Assembly: GCA_002340355.1 (NCBI GenBank)
Contig: DDLX01000036.1
Coordinates: 1-6,426, forward strand
Source: Cytophagales bacterium UBA2561
GTDB lineage: Bacteria > Bacteroidota > Bacteroidia > Cytophagales > Thermoflexibacteraceae
Length of the DNA: 6,426 nucleotides
Reading direction: 5' to 3'
The first letter of the stretch is position 1. Every line of letters starts with the position of its first letter. Below the pieces are notes generated by a model, which saw only the letters and a list, made by a program, of their open reading frames with translations, searched no databases and was not told the origin of the DNA. A program made the translations under genes and the position numbers. Below are positions 6,086 through 6,426 of this stretch, piece after piece.

Positions 6086-6426
6086 TTGAAATTATCCGAA
6101 GAGAATGGCGTACAAGACGGGAAAGTCGCCCAAGTGATTCGAATCAAAGGCGCAGATTTTATGACGATTAATTACCGTTATGATGGATCAGGCAATCGGG
6201 TGATGAAATTAATTGAAAAACGCATTAAACACGAAATTACGTTCACGACCACCCATTACATTCGGGATGCGACAGGGAATATCATGGCGACCTACACCAA
6301 TCGAAAAGTACAAGAGTTACATATTTATGGCAGTACTCGTTTGGGAGCATATAATATTCCTTATGAACCTGACCCCACGGATCCCAATAAACAAATTCAA
6401 AAAGAGGATTTTCACAAACTTATCCT
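6086..6426 (+). CDS. Displaced Rhs core fragment (unit D), runs off the right edge
   Basis: This frame is open from 5987 to the window end. Core homology to unit A begins at 6119 (G-K-V-A-Q-V-I-R) and continues through the YD repeat Y-R-Y-D-G-S-G-N-R-V, H-Y-I-R-D-A-T-G-N, T-Y-T-N-R-K, H-I-Y-G-S-T-R-L-G and D-F-H-K-L-I at the edge. The start is unclear: TTG 6086 (after CAGGG), GTG 6134 and ATG 6161 are all in frame. The coordinate given uses TTG 6086 and is tentative. Codons 6071-6118 (R-S-A-G-N-L-K-L-S-E-E-N-G-V-Q-D) are in frame but do not match the unit A sequence upstream of GKVAQ. By analogy with units B and C, a further toxin tip and immunity gene should follow beyond the window. Confidence 0.7.
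   Translation, partial: MKLSEENGVQDGKVAQVIRIKGADFMTINYRYDGSGNRVMKLIEKRIKHEITFTTTHYIRDATGNIMATYTNRKVQELHIYGSTRLGAYNIPYEPDPTDPNKQIQKEDFHKLI
6119..6426 (+). repeat. Rhs core repeat, copy D (partial)
   Basis: Direct repeat of A from GGGAAAGTCGCCCAAG (6119-6134) to the window end. From about 6285 to 6370 it is almost identical to A (the codons for TYTNRKVQELHIYG through YNIPYEP), while just before that it follows B (ACCACCCATTACATTCG). Confidence 0.85.

Noticed and set aside
1..6426. Insertion sequence, tRNA/rRNA or CRISPR
   Set aside because: No transposase reading frame, terminal inverted repeats with target duplication, tRNA cloverleaf or short regularly spaced repeats were found; all long repeats are Rhs core.

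Overview
The window is a piece of a Bacteroidota polymorphic-toxin locus. It holds a tandem array of at least four Rhs (YD-repeat) C-terminal cassettes, all on the + strand. The taxonomic hint comes from the protein style: the Rhs core carries NHLGNV-AVISDKK, DYYPFGM, FNGKEND and GRWLSRDP motifs, which are typical of Bacteroidota Rhs proteins. The DNA is AT-rich, and start regions are A-rich more often than they carry a strong Shine-Dalgarno. Genus cannot be told from the sequence; Cytophagales-like is a guess.

Layout. (1) Bases 1-1608: the 3' part of an rhs gene, open at the left window edge, with core followed by a hydrophobic, glycine/alanine-rich tip of no recognised family (unit A). (2) 1577-2089: overlapping gene for a membrane protein, the probable immunity partner of A. 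(3) 2100-3512: a second copy of the rhs core 3' end, cut at its 5' side, fused to a tip that looks like a circularly permuted NlpC/P60 (papain-like) hydrolase (unit B). (4) 3513-3686: gene-free, nothing recognised. (5) 3687-4343: an exported or membrane-anchored protein, probable immunity partner of B, followed by a strong hairpin at 4343-4380. (6) 4381-4494: gene-free, with two weaker hairpins. (7) 4471/4495-5748: a third, more diverged and more truncated core copy fused to a tip with an HExxxH motif, perhaps a metallopeptidase-like toxin (unit C). (8) About 5756-6057: short, possibly frameshifted gene, candidate immunity for C. (9) A GC-rich imperfect hairpin at 6063-6085, then a fourth core copy (unit D) running off the right edge.

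How it works together. In Rhs systems the conserved core forms a shell around a variable C-terminal toxin, and the gene directly downstream encodes the cognate immunity protein. Displaced 'orphan' cassettes (short 5'-truncated core + toxin + immunity) stored downstream of an expressed rhs gene are known in enterobacteria; homologous recombination in the core can swap the expressed tip. This window fits that layout: each unit restarts with core sequence, diverges after the D-P/L-x-D/N-G core end, and is followed by an unrelated small gene. The immunity candidates of A and B both have membrane or export signals, which suggests toxins acting at the envelope. The toxin and immunity assignments are inferred from position and motifs, not from database matches.
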